Positions 27,790 to 36,924 of a stretch of DNA of 64,000 nucleotides are shown here, one piece after another. The stretch is from Flavobacteriia bacterium. GTDB taxonomy: Bacteria; Bacteroidota; Bacteroidia; Flavobacteriales_D; Crocinitomicaceae. The position numbers and the translations under genes are program-made. Under the pieces are notes generated by a model, which saw only the letters and a list, made by a program, of their open reading frames with translations, was not told where the DNA came from and made no database searches. Each line of letters begins with the position of its first letter. The stretch's first letter is position 1. The stretch covers positions 52,220 to 116,219 of the forward strand of contig CANFHU010000008.1 in the NCBI GenBank assembly GCA_947446925.1, in the 5' to 3' direction.

Positions 27790-28445
27790 TTCGGGAGGTA
27801 ACTTATATATTTACAAAAAAAACAGTGGAAGAACATTCATTTTCAATTCAAAAAACCACAAGATATTATACTAGTGGTGATTTATCGAAAGCATCTAAAC
27901 TCTTGGTTGTACTGCATGGATACGGACAATCTGCATCTTTTTTCTTGAAGAAATTTGAATTTTTAGTAGCAAAAGGATATTTTATCGTAGCGCCGGAAGG
28001 AATGCATCGTTTTTATTTAGAAGGAACAAGCGGTAGAGTTGGAGCATCCTGGATGACGCGAGAAGCACGATTGGATGATATTCAGGATAATTTAAACTAT
28101 TTGGAAGGGCTGGTAGGTAAGTTCACCGAACAAAATTCTTTTTTAAGTGTCGATGTATTAGGCTTTTCACAAGGTGCTGCCACCACGACGCGCTGGTTTG
28201 AACATAGTAAATTTTCTTTTCGTTCGTTGGTACTTTGGGCTTCTGTTTTTCCGGAGGATGTTCACTCAGATTTTTCTAGGAATCATGCATCAAAATGCTT
28301 TTTTGTCCTAGGTACAAATGATCCTTATTTTGATATTGAAACCGAAAAAGAAACTTTAAATACGTATGAGAAATTAAAATTTGAGATCATTCGATTTGAA
28401 GGAAAACATGAAATGAATCAAGAAATTTTAGATTCTCTTTTTTAA
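27786..28445 (+). CDS. alpha/beta hydrolase (phospholipase/carboxylesterase type)
   Basis: A 219-residue serine hydrolase with LLVVLHGYGQSA (39-50, oxyanion hole), GFSQGAA with the nucleophile Ser128, GTNDPYFD with the probable acidic residue, and EGKHEMN with the His near 210. It probably cleaves an ester. The only reasonable start is a GTG inside the end of the sigma-factor gene (ATGTGA), implying coupling. A strong GGGAGGT lies seven bases inside the frame, with no good start codon after it. It is convergent with the DUF4249 gene. Confidence 0.78.
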   Translation: MIREVTYIFTKKTVEEHSFSIQKTTRYYTSGDLSKASKLLVVLHGYGQSASFFLKKFEFLVAKGYFIVAPEGMHRFYLEGTSGRVGASWMTREARLDDIQDNLNYLEGLVGKFTEQNSFLSVDVLGFSQGAATTTRWFEHSKFSFRSLVLWASVFPEDVHSDFSRNHASKCFFVLGTNDPYFDIETEKETLNTYEKLKFEIIRFEGKHEMNQEILDSLF

Positions 28446-29405
28446 TTATTTACAAATTAGGGTATAATAGGTGGTAGAAAATCCACCAAAATATCCAAGT
28501 GCACCACCAGTAATATTTGTTGGTATGTTGATTGGAATAGAGAATGGGTTGGTTCCATTATTCACCTGCACATATTTTTTTTCAAGAAAATTAAAAGTAG
28601 ACTTATCCAAGCTAGAAAATTTGATAAGAACTGTATCATTCTTCTTGTACAAACCGCGGAATTGTTCTGGTATCGAGGTATCTCGCCAAGTTCTCGGATT
28701 TTCATAAAAGAACTCAAAACTTACGCCATTGATAAATTGATCGTCGAAAACAGGATTTCCAGTTTTATGGAATTTTAAATCCTCCGATTTACCGTCTTTT
28801 CCGATATTAGTTCGTAAAACTTCCCAAAAATAAGCGTTATACTTTTCGATTGGGTCTGTTAAATGCGCATATGCATACCCATACATTTCTGTATTTTTTT
28901 CTGGTTTCCAATATACAGAATCCAAAAAAGTTGGTTCTACAATAGAAGTAGAGGCCGAATATTTTTTACCTTTATATTGAATTTCAATAGAATAGGTTTT
29001 GCCTGTTTGTCCGAAAAATGCAGGATTCGTGGTAGAGTATGCACAAATGTGGTATTTAGACATTAAACTTGGCGGTATTCCAAACAATGCATATCCGATA
29101 TCTTGGAATTCTTTGGGAATTTCATCGGAACAAATAGTTTGTAAAGTATCTGAAATGGTACCATCCGAAATGATAATTAATGCATCTGAAATATAATCTC
29201 CAAATAATGCATCTTGACTATTATTTGAAAAAATATTTTTGGTGGTACTCAAAATAATCAAGGGAGGTAAGCCAGTTTCAATTTTACCATCTACCACTAT
29301 TTTTTCATCATAATTAGGTAATTTGACCGAAACATCTTTTTGACAAGCACTGACCAAACCAATGCTAATTACTAGGATACAATATATAAAGTGGCAGTAT
29401 TTCAT
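28446..29405 (-). CDS. DUF4249 outer-membrane-associated lipoprotein
   Basis: The chosen ATG gives MKYCHFIYCILVISIGLVSA followed by Cys, a lipoprotein signal peptide; a longer frame adds nine residues. The rest (319 residues) has the start VKLPNYDEKIVVDG typical of DUF4249, a Bacteroidota family whose genes usually stand next to a TonB-dependent receptor, as here. It is probably attached to the outer membrane facing outward or into the periplasm and may help bind the substrate. The start codon lies one base before the receptor's stop. The ligand is unknown. Confidence 0.82.
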   Translation of the reverse strand: MKYCHFIYCILVISIGLVSACQKDVSVKLPNYDEKIVVDGKIETGLPPLIILSTTKNIFSNNSQDALFGDYISDALIIISDGTISDTLQTICSDEIPKEFQDIGYALFGIPPSLMSKYHICAYSTTNPAFFGQTGKTYSIEIQYKGKKYSASTSIVEPTFLDSVYWKPEKNTEMYGYAYAHLTDPIEKYNAYFWEVLRTNIGKDGKSEDLKFHKTGNPVFDDQFINGVSFEFFYENPRTWRDTSIPEQFRGLYKKNDTVLIKFSSLDKSTFNFLEKKYVQVNNGTNPFSIPINIPTNITGGALGYFGGFSTTYYTLICK

Positions 29406-29406
29406 A

Positions 29407-31818
29407 TTAAAAAGAAAAATTCCAGGTGACACTTGGGATAATTGGGAAAAGAGAAACTTGTTTTACTTTTAGATTAAAATTGCCTTGAACAATTCTCCCT
29501 AAACCTTGCAGGTACAAAAAGAAAGGGTTGGCATGGTTATACACGTTGTAAATGGAAAAACTCCAATTGCTTCTAAATTGTTTTTTTATTTCTATGAATT
29601 CATCCTTTTCTGAATTATACACTTTTTTTGTTGGCGCATCGAATCGAGTGGCACTAAGATCTAAACGATGGTAAGATGGCATGCGTGTAGAATTTCTTGA
29701 ATTATAATCAAATAATAAGTTTTGATCATGGATATACCAGGAAGAAGGTAGGGTTAAGGTATTTCCTGTCGCAAATACGAATACCGCTCCAAAAGTCCAT
29801 CGATCATTCAATTCGTAGGAACTCACTAGCGATAAATCGTGTCTTCGGTCATATTTTGCTGGGAAGGCAGTTTTTTGAATCTCTGGAAAATAACGTTCCG
29901 TTTTCGCTAAGGTATATCCAATCCAACCGGAGAATTTGCCTACGTTTTTACGAATAAAAAATTCGACACCATAGCTTTTTCCAGTTCCAAAAAGTAATAA
30001 ATTATCAATATTGTCCGTGAGATTATCTTGTGGAAGCGCCCCAGGCTTATATTCAATTAAATTTTTCATTCCTTTATAATAAGCTTCTACAGAAATTTCT
30101 ACTTTATCCTTCCATATATTTTTATAATATCCTAAGGAGACTTGGTAGCCTCTTTGTGGCCTAGCAACTTCGGTACTTGGTAGCCAAATATCCGTTGGTA
30201 AGGATAAGGTACTCAAAGAAGTCAAATGAATATATTGGTAATTGAAGGCATATCCGATTTTGATTGCGCTTTTATCTTTGAATAAAAAACGACTCGAAAT
30301 TCTTGGTTCAAAACCACTATAGGTTTTTATATTTTTCCCATTTTCATATTCTAAACTTGTTGCTTGACCGGGCAATGTATTTTGTAGGTGACGCGTAAAT
30401 GGACCAACAAATTGATACAAAGAGTAGCGTAAGCCAAGATTAACTTTCCATTTATCAGTAATTTCCAATTCATCTTGGAGGAAAAAAGCACTTTCATGGC
30501 TTCGTAGTTTTTGTGCAGAAGGAACATTAAATTGCGTGGTATCTTGTTCTACCGATAAGCTAGATGGCAAAAATGTATGAAAAATGTAATCTAGTCCGTA
30601 TTTGATTTTGTGTTTCGTGAATTTAGTCGAAGTAAATTCAATTTTTTCTCCTAAATCATGTATTTCGGAGTTTAAAACAATTGAAAAAACATCTTGTTTG
30701 GAACCAAATCCAAAGGTGTAATTTGTGGTGTAACTAGTCGCATTTAATGTTAAATTATCGGAAAACGTATGATTCCATCGTATAGCTGCGAGTTTATTTC
30801 CCCAAGGAATTTCCACATTAAAACCTTCTGTTTTATTACTAAAAGTAAATTTATCGATCCCAACATAGGAACTAAAAAATAATTTATCCTTGGAACTTAA
30901 AGTGTAATTTGCTTTAAAATTTAAATCATAAAAAAAATAGGCAGAACCATTGAATGGTGAGGTGGGAGAAATAAAAGGTTTTAGTAAAACATCGATATAG
31001 GTTCTTCGTCCAGCGAGCATAAAAGCCCCCTTTCCTTTATTTATTGGACCATCGATCGTCAAGCGGGAAGAAATTAAACCAATTCCACCTTTTACATTAA
31101 ATTTTTGTTGATCTCCATCGTTGGTTTTAATTTCTAATACAGAGGACATTCTACCGCCATAATTAGCGGGCATTCCTCCTTTGATTAAATTACCACTTTT
31201 AACTGCGTCTGAATTAAATACAGAGAAAAATCCAAATAGGTGAGAGGCGTTATATACAGGGACTTCGTCAACTAACACTAAATTTTGGTCGGGACCACCA
31301 CCACGTACATAAAATCCTTGACCTCCTTCGCTTACAGAGGATACACCTGGTAATAATTGAATAGTTTTTAAAATGTCCACTTCTCCCATAAAAGCAGGTA
31401 AAGTCTTGATTTTTTTCATTTCCAACTCAATTTGTCCCATCGATGGATCATTGAGCTGGTTTTTCTTTTTAGTGTGAACCTCTGCTGCTTTTAATTGTTT
31501 CGTGTTTTCGATTAATTCAATTTCAAGATTACTATTTTGTTGTAAGGAAACAGTTTTACTGATTGATTTGTACCCTTCCGCCTGAATTTCGAGTATATAA
31601 TCACCAGGAGGGAGTGAAAAGAAAAAGTAACCACTTGAATCGGTCAATTCTACATTTTTAGTAGGTTTTGCTAAAATTTTGACTTTTGATAAAGTAGCGT
31701 TTGATTCTTTATCCTGTACGGTTCCTGTAAGCGTGTATGTTAGTTGCGCAATTGAAAAAAGAGGTGTAATAAAGCTAAATAGCAGTGCTAGAAAAGGTAA
31801 AAATATTTTTTTTTGCAT
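29407..31818 (-). CDS. TonB-dependent receptor with carboxypeptidase-regulatory N-domain
   Basis: 803 residues: signal peptide (1-24), a carboxypeptidase-D regulatory-like beta domain (LTGTVQDKESNATLSKVKI, 30-48), a plug domain with MGEVDILKTIQLLPGVSSV and GFYVRGGGPDQNLVLVDEVP (about 164-183), and a beta barrel that ends in a terminal Phe. It should import a large or scarce ligand with energy from TonB-ExbBD. It is paired with a DUF4249 lipoprotein gene, not with SusD, which argues against a polysaccharide utilisation system. The ligand cannot be inferred. Confidence 0.9.
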   Translation of the reverse strand: MQKKIFLPFLALLFSFITPLFSIAQLTYTLTGTVQDKESNATLSKVKILAKPTKNVELTDSSGYFFFSLPPGDYILEIQAEGYKSISKTVSLQQNSNLEIELIENTKQLKAAEVHTKKKNQLNDPSMGQIELEMKKIKTLPAFMGEVDILKTIQLLPGVSSVSEGGQGFYVRGGGPDQNLVLVDEVPVYNASHLFGFFSVFNSDAVKSGNLIKGGMPANYGGRMSSVLEIKTNDGDQQKFNVKGGIGLISSRLTIDGPINKGKGAFMLAGRRTYIDVLLKPFISPTSPFNGSAYFFYDLNFKANYTLSSKDKLFFSSYVGIDKFTFSNKTEGFNVEIPWGNKLAAIRWNHTFSDNLTLNATSYTTNYTFGFGSKQDVFSIVLNSEIHDLGEKIEFTSTKFTKHKIKYGLDYIFHTFLPSSLSVEQDTTQFNVPSAQKLRSHESAFFLQDELEITDKWKVNLGLRYSLYQFVGPFTRHLQNTLPGQATSLEYENGKNIKTYSGFEPRISSRFLFKDKSAIKIGYAFNYQYIHLTSLSTLSLPTDIWLPSTEVARPQRGYQVSLGYYKNIWKDKVEISVEAYYKGMKNLIEYKPGALPQDNLTDNIDNLLLFGTGKSYGVEFFIRKNVGKFSGWIGYTLAKTERYFPEIQKTAFPAKYDRRHDLSLVSSYELNDRWTFGAVFVFATGNTLTLPSSWYIHDQNLLFDYNSRNSTRMPSYHRLDLSATRFDAPTKKVYNSEKDEFIEIKKQFRSNWSFSIYNVYNHANPFFLYLQGLGRIVQGNFNLKVKQVSLFPIIPSVTWNFSF

Positions 31819-32478
31819 TTATCGCGAACCGAAAATGGTACTACCCACACGAACCATGGTACTTCCTTCTTCCATGGCTATTTTATAATCACCGCTCATA
31901 CCCATGGATAATTCTTTGAATTCAGGATAGAATTTAAAATAATGACTTTTAATTAGTTGGAAGTAATTGTGTAGCGTTTGAAATTCTTCATGAATTTGAT
32001 TTTCATCTTCTGTGAAAGATGCCATTCCCATAACACCATGTATGGCAACATGTTGTAATTCTACAAATTCGTTGGATTCTAGCATTTCTTGTGCTTCTTC
32101 GAAAGAAAAGCCAAATTTAGTTTCCTCTTGTGCAATATGAAATTGAAGTAGGCAAGGAATAATTCGATTACATTTTACTCCTTCTTTATTGATTTCTTTC
32201 AAAAGTTTGAAACTATCCACCCCATGAATCAAATGAACAAACGGAGCAATATATTTTACTTTGTTGGATTGCAAATGACCGATTAAATGCCATTCTATAT
32301 CTTTTGGTAAAACTTCATATTTCTCTACGAGTTCTTGCACTTTATTTTCTCCAAAAGCACGCTGACCAGCATCGTATAAGGTTTGTATATCACTCGCAGG
32401 TTTAGTTTTGGAAACTGCAATGAGTGAAACATGCTCTATTAAAGAATCTTGGACGTTTAGTAAGTTTTTAACAATCAT
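31819..32478 (-). CDS. yggS: YggS family pyridoxal-phosphate homeostasis protein
   Basis: A cytosolic 219-residue PLP-binding protein of the PLPBP family. VSLIAVSKTKPASDIQ (17-32) has the PLP lysine at position 24, GENKVQEL, IEWHLIGHLQSNK and SMGMSGDY(K) are the hallmark blocks. It helps balance vitamin B6 and amino-acid pools. Its start overlaps the stop of the DUF1015 gene (ATGA). It is slightly shorter at the N-terminus than typical members. Confidence 0.92.
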   Translation of the reverse strand: MIVKNLLNVQDSLIEHVSLIAVSKTKPASDIQTLYDAGQRAFGENKVQELVEKYEVLPKDIEWHLIGHLQSNKVKYIAPFVHLIHGVDSFKLLKEINKEGVKCNRIIPCLLQFHIAQEETKFGFSFEEAQEMLESNEFVELQHVAIHGVMGMASFTEDENQIHEEFQTLHNYFQLIKSHYFKFYPEFKELSMGMSGDYKIAMEEGSTMVRVGSTIFGSR

Positions 32479-33710
32479 TTTTCAATTTCATAAATGGTTA
32501 AACCACTGCGTAATTTCGGTTCTACCCAAGTGGATTTTGGAGGCATAATTAATTGGTGGTCAGCAACTTTTTTAACTTGGTCTATCGTAACTGGAAATAG
32601 TATAAAACCAACTTTTGCTTTTCCTTGTTCAATCGGTGTGGAGATTGCTTCTAAACCAATATTTCCAGGAATAAATTGAATTGCAGAACTAGTTTTTAAG
32701 TCTTCAATCCCTAAAATAGGTGTCAAAATGGTTTGGGTTAAAATCTCCGGATCTAAACATGCAACTGGGTCATTGGTGTTGTATAATTCTGGTTTACAGA
32801 TTAATAAATACCAAGTACCACTTAAATTCATGGTGATATGGTGTTCTTGTTCTGGTTTAGAACCTTTTTCTAAATGCGTTACACTAAAATTTTCTTTTAA
32901 TTTTTCGATAAATGCATGTTCGCTTAAACCATTTAAATTGTCCACCAAACGGTTGAATTCTCGAATATTGAGACGTTTTTCATCCATGAAAAAGGCAAGG
33001 AAATAGTCGCCTGATATATTGTTGAATCCTAGTTGTTTACGACGTTCAGATAAACCTGCACTCGAAGCACTACGATGATGACCATCGGCGATATAAGTCG
33101 CGTCAATTTTTGCAAATTCCGCTTTGACAAATGCTTCTTCTTCAGGTGTTAATACCCAAAGTTCGTGCTTCGTTCTATCGGTGGTTGAAAATTCATATTC
33201 AGGTCGCTCTGCTGCAATTTTTGCGTATTCTTCTTCCAAATTAGTATTACTTGGATAGGAGAGAAGTACAGGTTCTGCATTATAACCTACAATATCTAGA
33301 TAGTCCACAAACATTGCTTCTCTGGAAGTTAATGTTGCTTCGTGTTTTTTGATTTTATCTTGTTGGTATTCTTCCACACTTGCACCACCAATGATCCCTA
33401 AAAATTCATGGGTAGGTGTAGATTGTTTATATAGATATAAATGTGCCTGTGCATCTTGAAAAACGATTCCTTCCGCAATAAATTCCAAGTATTTACTACG
33501 AACTAAATCAAAACGCTCTTTGGAATTTGGATTTGTTTGTGGTACTTGTTTATCAAATTCGGGATGGATGATGCGTATGAAAGAATAGGGATTTGATTCC
33601 AATTTTGCTTTTAAAACAGATTTAGAATACGTAGATACTGGTCGCGTTACAACTAGATGCGCTTTGTCTCTGCTCGGTCTAATTGCACGAAAGGAATGAA
33701 GTGTTGCCAT
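32475..33710 (-). CDS. DUF1015 family protein
   Basis: A 411-residue soluble protein with FRAIRPSRDKAHLV at the N-terminus and YIADGHHRSASSAGL (about 205-219), both characteristic of DUF1015 (also called SpoU-neighbouring or putative kinase-like). The biochemical function is not established. In Bacteroidota it often occurs with serine-pathway genes; here it leads an operon with yggS and the TonB receptor. It is divergent from the ATPase gene. Confidence 0.85.
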   Translation of the reverse strand: MATLHSFRAIRPSRDKAHLVVTRPVSTYSKSVLKAKLESNPYSFIRIIHPEFDKQVPQTNPNSKERFDLVRSKYLEFIAEGIVFQDAQAHLYLYKQSTPTHEFLGIIGGASVEEYQQDKIKKHEATLTSREAMFVDYLDIVGYNAEPVLLSYPSNTNLEEEYAKIAAERPEYEFSTTDRTKHELWVLTPEEEAFVKAEFAKIDATYIADGHHRSASSAGLSERRKQLGFNNISGDYFLAFFMDEKRLNIREFNRLVDNLNGLSEHAFIEKLKENFSVTHLEKGSKPEQEHHITMNLSGTWYLLICKPELYNTNDPVACLDPEILTQTILTPILGIEDLKTSSAIQFIPGNIGLEAISTPIEQGKAKVGFILFPVTIDQVKKVADHQLIMPPKSTWVEPKLRSGLTIYEIEK

Positions 33711-33888
33711 ATATTAATCTTGTGTTACGAATGTAAGAAAAAAGATTGGAAAATGGTTGTATGAAAATGTTACTATACAATGAAAGCAATTCGAATAAAG
33801 GTGTGTATATTTAAACTTGTTTTTTTTTAAAAATATTCTTAATAATACATTTTTGTAAAAATAAGATGATTTTTTTATGCTTATTTTG

Positions 33889-33896
33889 TAAATTTG
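33889..33896 (+). promoter_or_regulatory. Bacteroidota -7 promoter box
   Basis: TAAATTTG matches TAnnTTTG and lies 19 bases before the ATG of the ATPase gene at 33916. No clear -33 element is present. Confidence 0.45.
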
Positions 33897-33915
33897 GTTG
33901 AAATAAGATTTTATT

Positions 33916-35373
33916 ATGAAATACAACTATACTATTCCTACAGAAAAACGCATCGAACGATTGCATTATGAAAATCCTTGGTGGAATACTGGAGAAATAC
34001 AATCTACTTATAAAAGTATGAATAAACGTTTGTATTTTGATGTGTTTTATCCTTACGTGAAAGAAACGGAAATAAAAAGAGCATTGGTATTAATGGGGCC
34101 AAGACGTGTAGGGAAAACTGTGATGATGTTTCATGCGATTGAGCAATTGTTAGTTGAAAAGGTATCTAAAAAGCAAATTTTTTTTGTTGGAATTGATAAT
34201 CCAATCTATATGCACTTAAGTTTGGAAGATATTATACTTCTAGCAAAACAAGCAGTTGGTATTTCAAGTTTAGAAGGATGTTTTATTTTTTTAGATGAAA
34301 TTCAATATTTAAAAGATTGGGAGCGACATTTAAAAGTCTTGGTGGACTTATATCCTAGTACTAAGTTTATTGTTTCAGGTTCTGCTGCAGCAGCGTTGAA
34401 ATTACAAAGTTCGGAGAGTGGTGCAGGTAGATTTACAGATTTTATGTTACCTCCGTTGACTTTTCAAGAATATATACACCTTAAAGGATTGAATCATTTA
34501 ATTGATAATCAGACGATAATATACAATGAAAAAGATATTGAGATTAAAGGTACCCACGATATCAAAACCTTAAACAAAGAATTTTTTACATATTTAAATT
34601 TTGGTGGGTATCCCGAAGTTGTTTTTTCGGAAAAAATACAGAGTGATATGGGTCGGTATGTGAAAAGCGATATTGTAGATAAAGTATTATTAAGGGACTT
34701 GCCAAGTTTGTATGGGATAAAAGATGTACAAGAATTAAATAGTTTTTTTAGTTATTTAGCCTATAATTCGGGGAATGAATTTTCGTTTGATAAACTTTCA
34801 AAAGACAGTGGAATTATCAAAGAAATATTGAAAAAATACCTAACCTATTTAGAGGCTGCCTTTTTAATAAAAGTGATTAATAAAGTGGATGATAATGCTA
34901 AGAAATTCAAACGTGTAACAACTTTTAAAGTGTATTTAACCAATCCATCACTTCGTACAGCACTTTTTTCACCTATCCAAGAAATTGATCAAGAGACGGG
35001 TAATTTGGTCGAAACAGCTATTTTTTCGCAGTGGATGCATCGCGAAAAATTGGATTTAAAATATGCGAGTTGGAAAATGGGACGATCGGAAGGTGAAGTT
35101 GATATCGTGTTGATTGATAAAAAGTTATTTAAGCCAAGTTGGTGTGTAGAAGTTAAATGGAGTAATCGTTATTTTGATAAACCTAAAGAGTTGACAAGTC
35201 TTACACATTTTTGCACGCAAAATAAATTGTCTGCTTCTTTAGTTACGACCATAGATAAGCAAGGAAATGCTAGTGTAGGGGATATACATTTAACGTTTCT
35301 ACCAGCTTCCGTTTATGCATATAATATTGGAGTTATCACCTTGATGAAAAAATCTAATTGGATGCAGGATTAG
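33916..35373 (+). CDS. AAA ATPase with DUF4143 domain
   Basis: A 485-residue ATPase. Walker A is GPRRVGKTVM (61-70), Walker B FIFLDEIQ (123-130), and SGSAAAA (154-160) is the sensor region; the C-terminal part from about residue 240 is DUF4143, ending in a nuclease-like fold with CVEVKWSN near residue 410. This class is abundant in Bacteroidota; the function is not firmly established, although mobile elements and defence or regulatory roles have been proposed. The open reading frame is intact. It stands alone between DUF1015 and a Crp-like regulator, with its own promoter. Confidence 0.8.
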   Translation: MKYNYTIPTEKRIERLHYENPWWNTGEIQSTYKSMNKRLYFDVFYPYVKETEIKRALVLMGPRRVGKTVMMFHAIEQLLVEKVSKKQIFFVGIDNPIYMHLSLEDIILLAKQAVGISSLEGCFIFLDEIQYLKDWERHLKVLVDLYPSTKFIVSGSAAAALKLQSSESGAGRFTDFMLPPLTFQEYIHLKGLNHLIDNQTIIYNEKDIEIKGTHDIKTLNKEFFTYLNFGGYPEVVFSEKIQSDMGRYVKSDIVDKVLLRDLPSLYGIKDVQELNSFFSYLAYNSGNEFSFDKLSKDSGIIKEILKKYLTYLEAAFLIKVINKVDDNAKKFKRVTTFKVYLTNPSLRTALFSPIQEIDQETGNLVETAIFSQWMHREKLDLKYASWKMGRSEGEVDIVLIDKKLFKPSWCVEVKWSNRYFDKPKELTSLTHFCTQNKLSASLVTTIDKQGNASVGDIHLTFLPASVYAYNIGVITLMKKSNWMQD

Positions 35374-35391
35374 TTTAATATGCTAAATTTG
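35358..35391 (+). promoter_or_regulatory. promoter of the Crp/Fnr regulator gene
   Basis: TAAATTTG at 35384-35391 matches the -7 consensus, and TTG at 35358-35360 can serve as -33 after a 23-base spacer. The promoter lies inside the end of the ATPase gene. Confidence 0.4.
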
Positions 35392-35438
35392 GGTTTGAGA
35401 ATTAAACGGATGAAAAATTAAATCTCATTTATAATAAA

Positions 35439-36056
35439 ATGAACTCAAATAACGCCTTACAAATCTCCCCAGAACTCAAAGCCAAACTTTCTGAATTAGG
35501 TTTTCAAAAAACGTTTGAAGAAAACGAAGTAATTTTACGTGAAAGTTCCTATATCAAAGCGATTCCAATTGTTTTACAAGGTAGTTTACGTGTCATGCGC
35601 ACAGAAGAAGACGGTCGCGAGATTTTACTTTATTACATCAAAGCAGGTGAAAGTTGTATCATGTCTTTTCTGGGTGGAATTCACGATGATACAAGTAAAA
35701 TCAATGCTGTTGCTGAAGAAAAAACGGAATTATTATTGATTCCGATGGATAAAATTTCCTTGTTAGTCAAAGATTTCCCGGAATGGTTAGACTATATTTT
35801 TAAATTGTACCACAAACGTTTTGAAGAATTGCTAGAGGTTGTCGATGCAATTGCGTTTAAAAAATTAGATGAACGAATCTTAGATTTTGTTAAAAATAAA
35901 GCGAAACTTACTAATTCAAAGGTGATTAATCTTACCCATGAACAGATTGCGAATGAGTTAGGTTCTGCGCGTGTTGTAGTTTCCCGTTTATTAAAACAAC
36001 TTGAATCAGAAGGTGTTGTTGAATTAGGTAGAAATAAAATTACCTTGTGTAACTAA
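35439..36056 (+). CDS. Crp/Fnr family transcriptional regulator
   Basis: A 205-residue regulator with an N-terminal cyclic-nucleotide-binding-like barrel (about 10-130; EVILRESSYIKAIPIVLQGS) and a C-terminal winged helix whose recognition region is THEQIANELGSARVVVSRLL. It lacks the four cysteines of an oxygen-sensing [4Fe-4S] Fnr. It probably controls the downstream operon of a DUF2892 protein and rhodaneses, since it is adjacent and points the same way; this arrangement recurs in Bacteroidota and suggests a redox or sulfur signal. Confidence 0.85.
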   Translation: MNSNNALQISPELKAKLSELGFQKTFEENEVILRESSYIKAIPIVLQGSLRVMRTEEDGREILLYYIKAGESCIMSFLGGIHDDTSKINAVAEEKTELLLIPMDKISLLVKDFPEWLDYIFKLYHKRFEELLEVVDAIAFKKLDERILDFVKNKAKLTNSKVINLTHEQIANELGSARVVVSRLLKQLESEGVVELGRNKITLCN

Positions 36057-36084
36057 CGTTGCTTAACTTCTAGATTTATTACCT

Positions 36085-36112
36085 CAACTTTGTCCTATAA
36101 TTAAAGCATAGG
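36085..36112 (+). promoter_or_regulatory. promoter with a short inverted repeat before the rhodanese operon
   Basis: CAACTTTG (36085-36092) differs from TAnnTTTG by one base. The predicted start point falls in an inverted repeat, CCTAT at 36094-36098 and ATAGG at 36108-36112, that could be an operator. The arms are only five bases long. Confidence 0.3.
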
Positions 36113-36115
36113 TTT

Positions 36116-36316
36116 ATGAAAAATATGGGAAAAGCAGACAAAATCGTTCGTGTACTAATTGCAGTACTCTTTACTGTTTTGTTTTTAAATCATGTGGTTA
36201 CAGGAGTAATGGGAGTTATTCTAGTAATATTAGCAGGTGTGTTTTTACTAACGAGCGTTGTTGGAACATGTCCGCTTTATCTACCTTTCAAAATCAATAC
36301 AAATCATAAAAAGTAA
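36116..36316 (+). CDS. DUF2892 small inner-membrane protein
   Basis: A 66-residue protein with two hydrophobic segments (about 9-28 and 32-52) in the DUF2892 (YgaP C-terminal-like) family. MKNMGKADKIVRVLIAVL and GTCPLYLPFKI are the typical ends; the Cys51 near the end is conserved in the family. It is commonly encoded next to rhodaneses, as here. It may help anchor or serve the rhodanese proteins at the membrane, but no reaction is assigned. Confidence 0.8.
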   Translation: MKNMGKADKIVRVLIAVLFTVLFLNHVVTGVMGVILVILAGVFLLTSVVGTCPLYLPFKINTNHKK

Positions 36317-36320
36317 AATC

Positions 36321-36599
36321 ATGGAAATTAAAAATTTGCTAAAAGAAAACAAAGGAACTATCGTAGATGTACGTTCGATAGAAGAGTATCGTGGTGGTCA
36401 TGTAGTAGGATCATTAAATATTCCATTACAAGAAATTCCGGAACGCTTAGAGGAATTAATAGCTTTGGAACAACCATTAATTTTATGCTGTGCTTCAGGA
36501 AATAGAAGTGGTCAAGCAGAACGTTATTTATCTCAATTGGGCATGACTTGCTACAATGGAGGGAGTTGGTTGGATGTTAATTTTCATAAATCAAATTAA
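36321..36599 (+). CDS. single-domain rhodanese
   Basis: A 92-residue rhodanese-fold sulfurtransferase with IVDVRSIEEY (14-23), HVVGSLNIPL (27-36) and LCCASGNRSGQ (55-65), where Cys57 is the persulfide-forming residue. A longer frame begins inside the upstream gene, but the ATG after the previous stop is preferred. It transfers sulfur from thiosulfate or a persulfide to an acceptor. It is the second gene of a run of four coordinated genes, five bases from the next. Confidence 0.88.
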   Translation: MEIKNLLKENKGTIVDVRSIEEYRGGHVVGSLNIPLQEIPERLEELIALEQPLILCCASGNRSGQAERYLSQLGMTCYNGGSWLDVNFHKSN

Positions 36600-36604
36600 T
36601 CAGC

Positions 36605-36922
36605 ATGTTGAAAGCAATTAAAAATGCACTTGGTTTAGGACCAAAGTTAGACTATAAACAAGCCTTGAAGAATGGAGCAATCATCGTGGATGTTCGCTCA
36701 AAAGGCGAATATGCTGGAGGTCATATTCCAGGTTCTATAAATATTCCAGTTGAAAGTTTAATTGGGAATTTAAACAAGTTGAAAAATAAAAATCAAACCA
36801 TTATTACGTGTTGTGCTTCCGGAATGCGCAGTGGTTCAGCAAAAATGATGTTGAAAGGGAAAGGGTATACCGATGTTCACAACGGAGGTTCTTGGTTTTC
36901 ATTAGGCAAAAAAATCATGTAA
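36605..36922 (+). CDS. single-domain rhodanese
   Basis: 105 residues with IVDVRSKGEYAGGHIPGSI (27-45) and TCCASGMRSGSAK (68-80); Cys70 is catalytic and the loop CxSGxRS fits sulfurtransferases. An N-terminal helix (AIKNALGLG) precedes the domain. It ends two bases before the next start codon. Two near-identical rhodaneses in a row imply that the operon handles sulfur transfer in sequence or in different compartments. Confidence 0.88.
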   Translation: MLKAIKNALGLGPKLDYKQALKNGAIIVDVRSKGEYAGGHIPGSINIPVESLIGNLNKLKNKNQTIITCCASGMRSGSAKMMLKGKGYTDVHNGGSWFSLGKKIM

Positions 36923-36924
36923 TT

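Noticed and set aside
33714-33926. 70-codon minus-strand frame upstream of the ATPase gene
   Set aside because: It overlaps the promoter of the ATPase gene and the start of the gene, has low-complexity composition and no family.
36094-36112. Crp/Fnr consensus site (TGTGA or TTGAT type)
   Set aside because: The inverted repeat CCTAT-N9-ATAGG does not match either consensus; it is reported only as a weak operator candidate.
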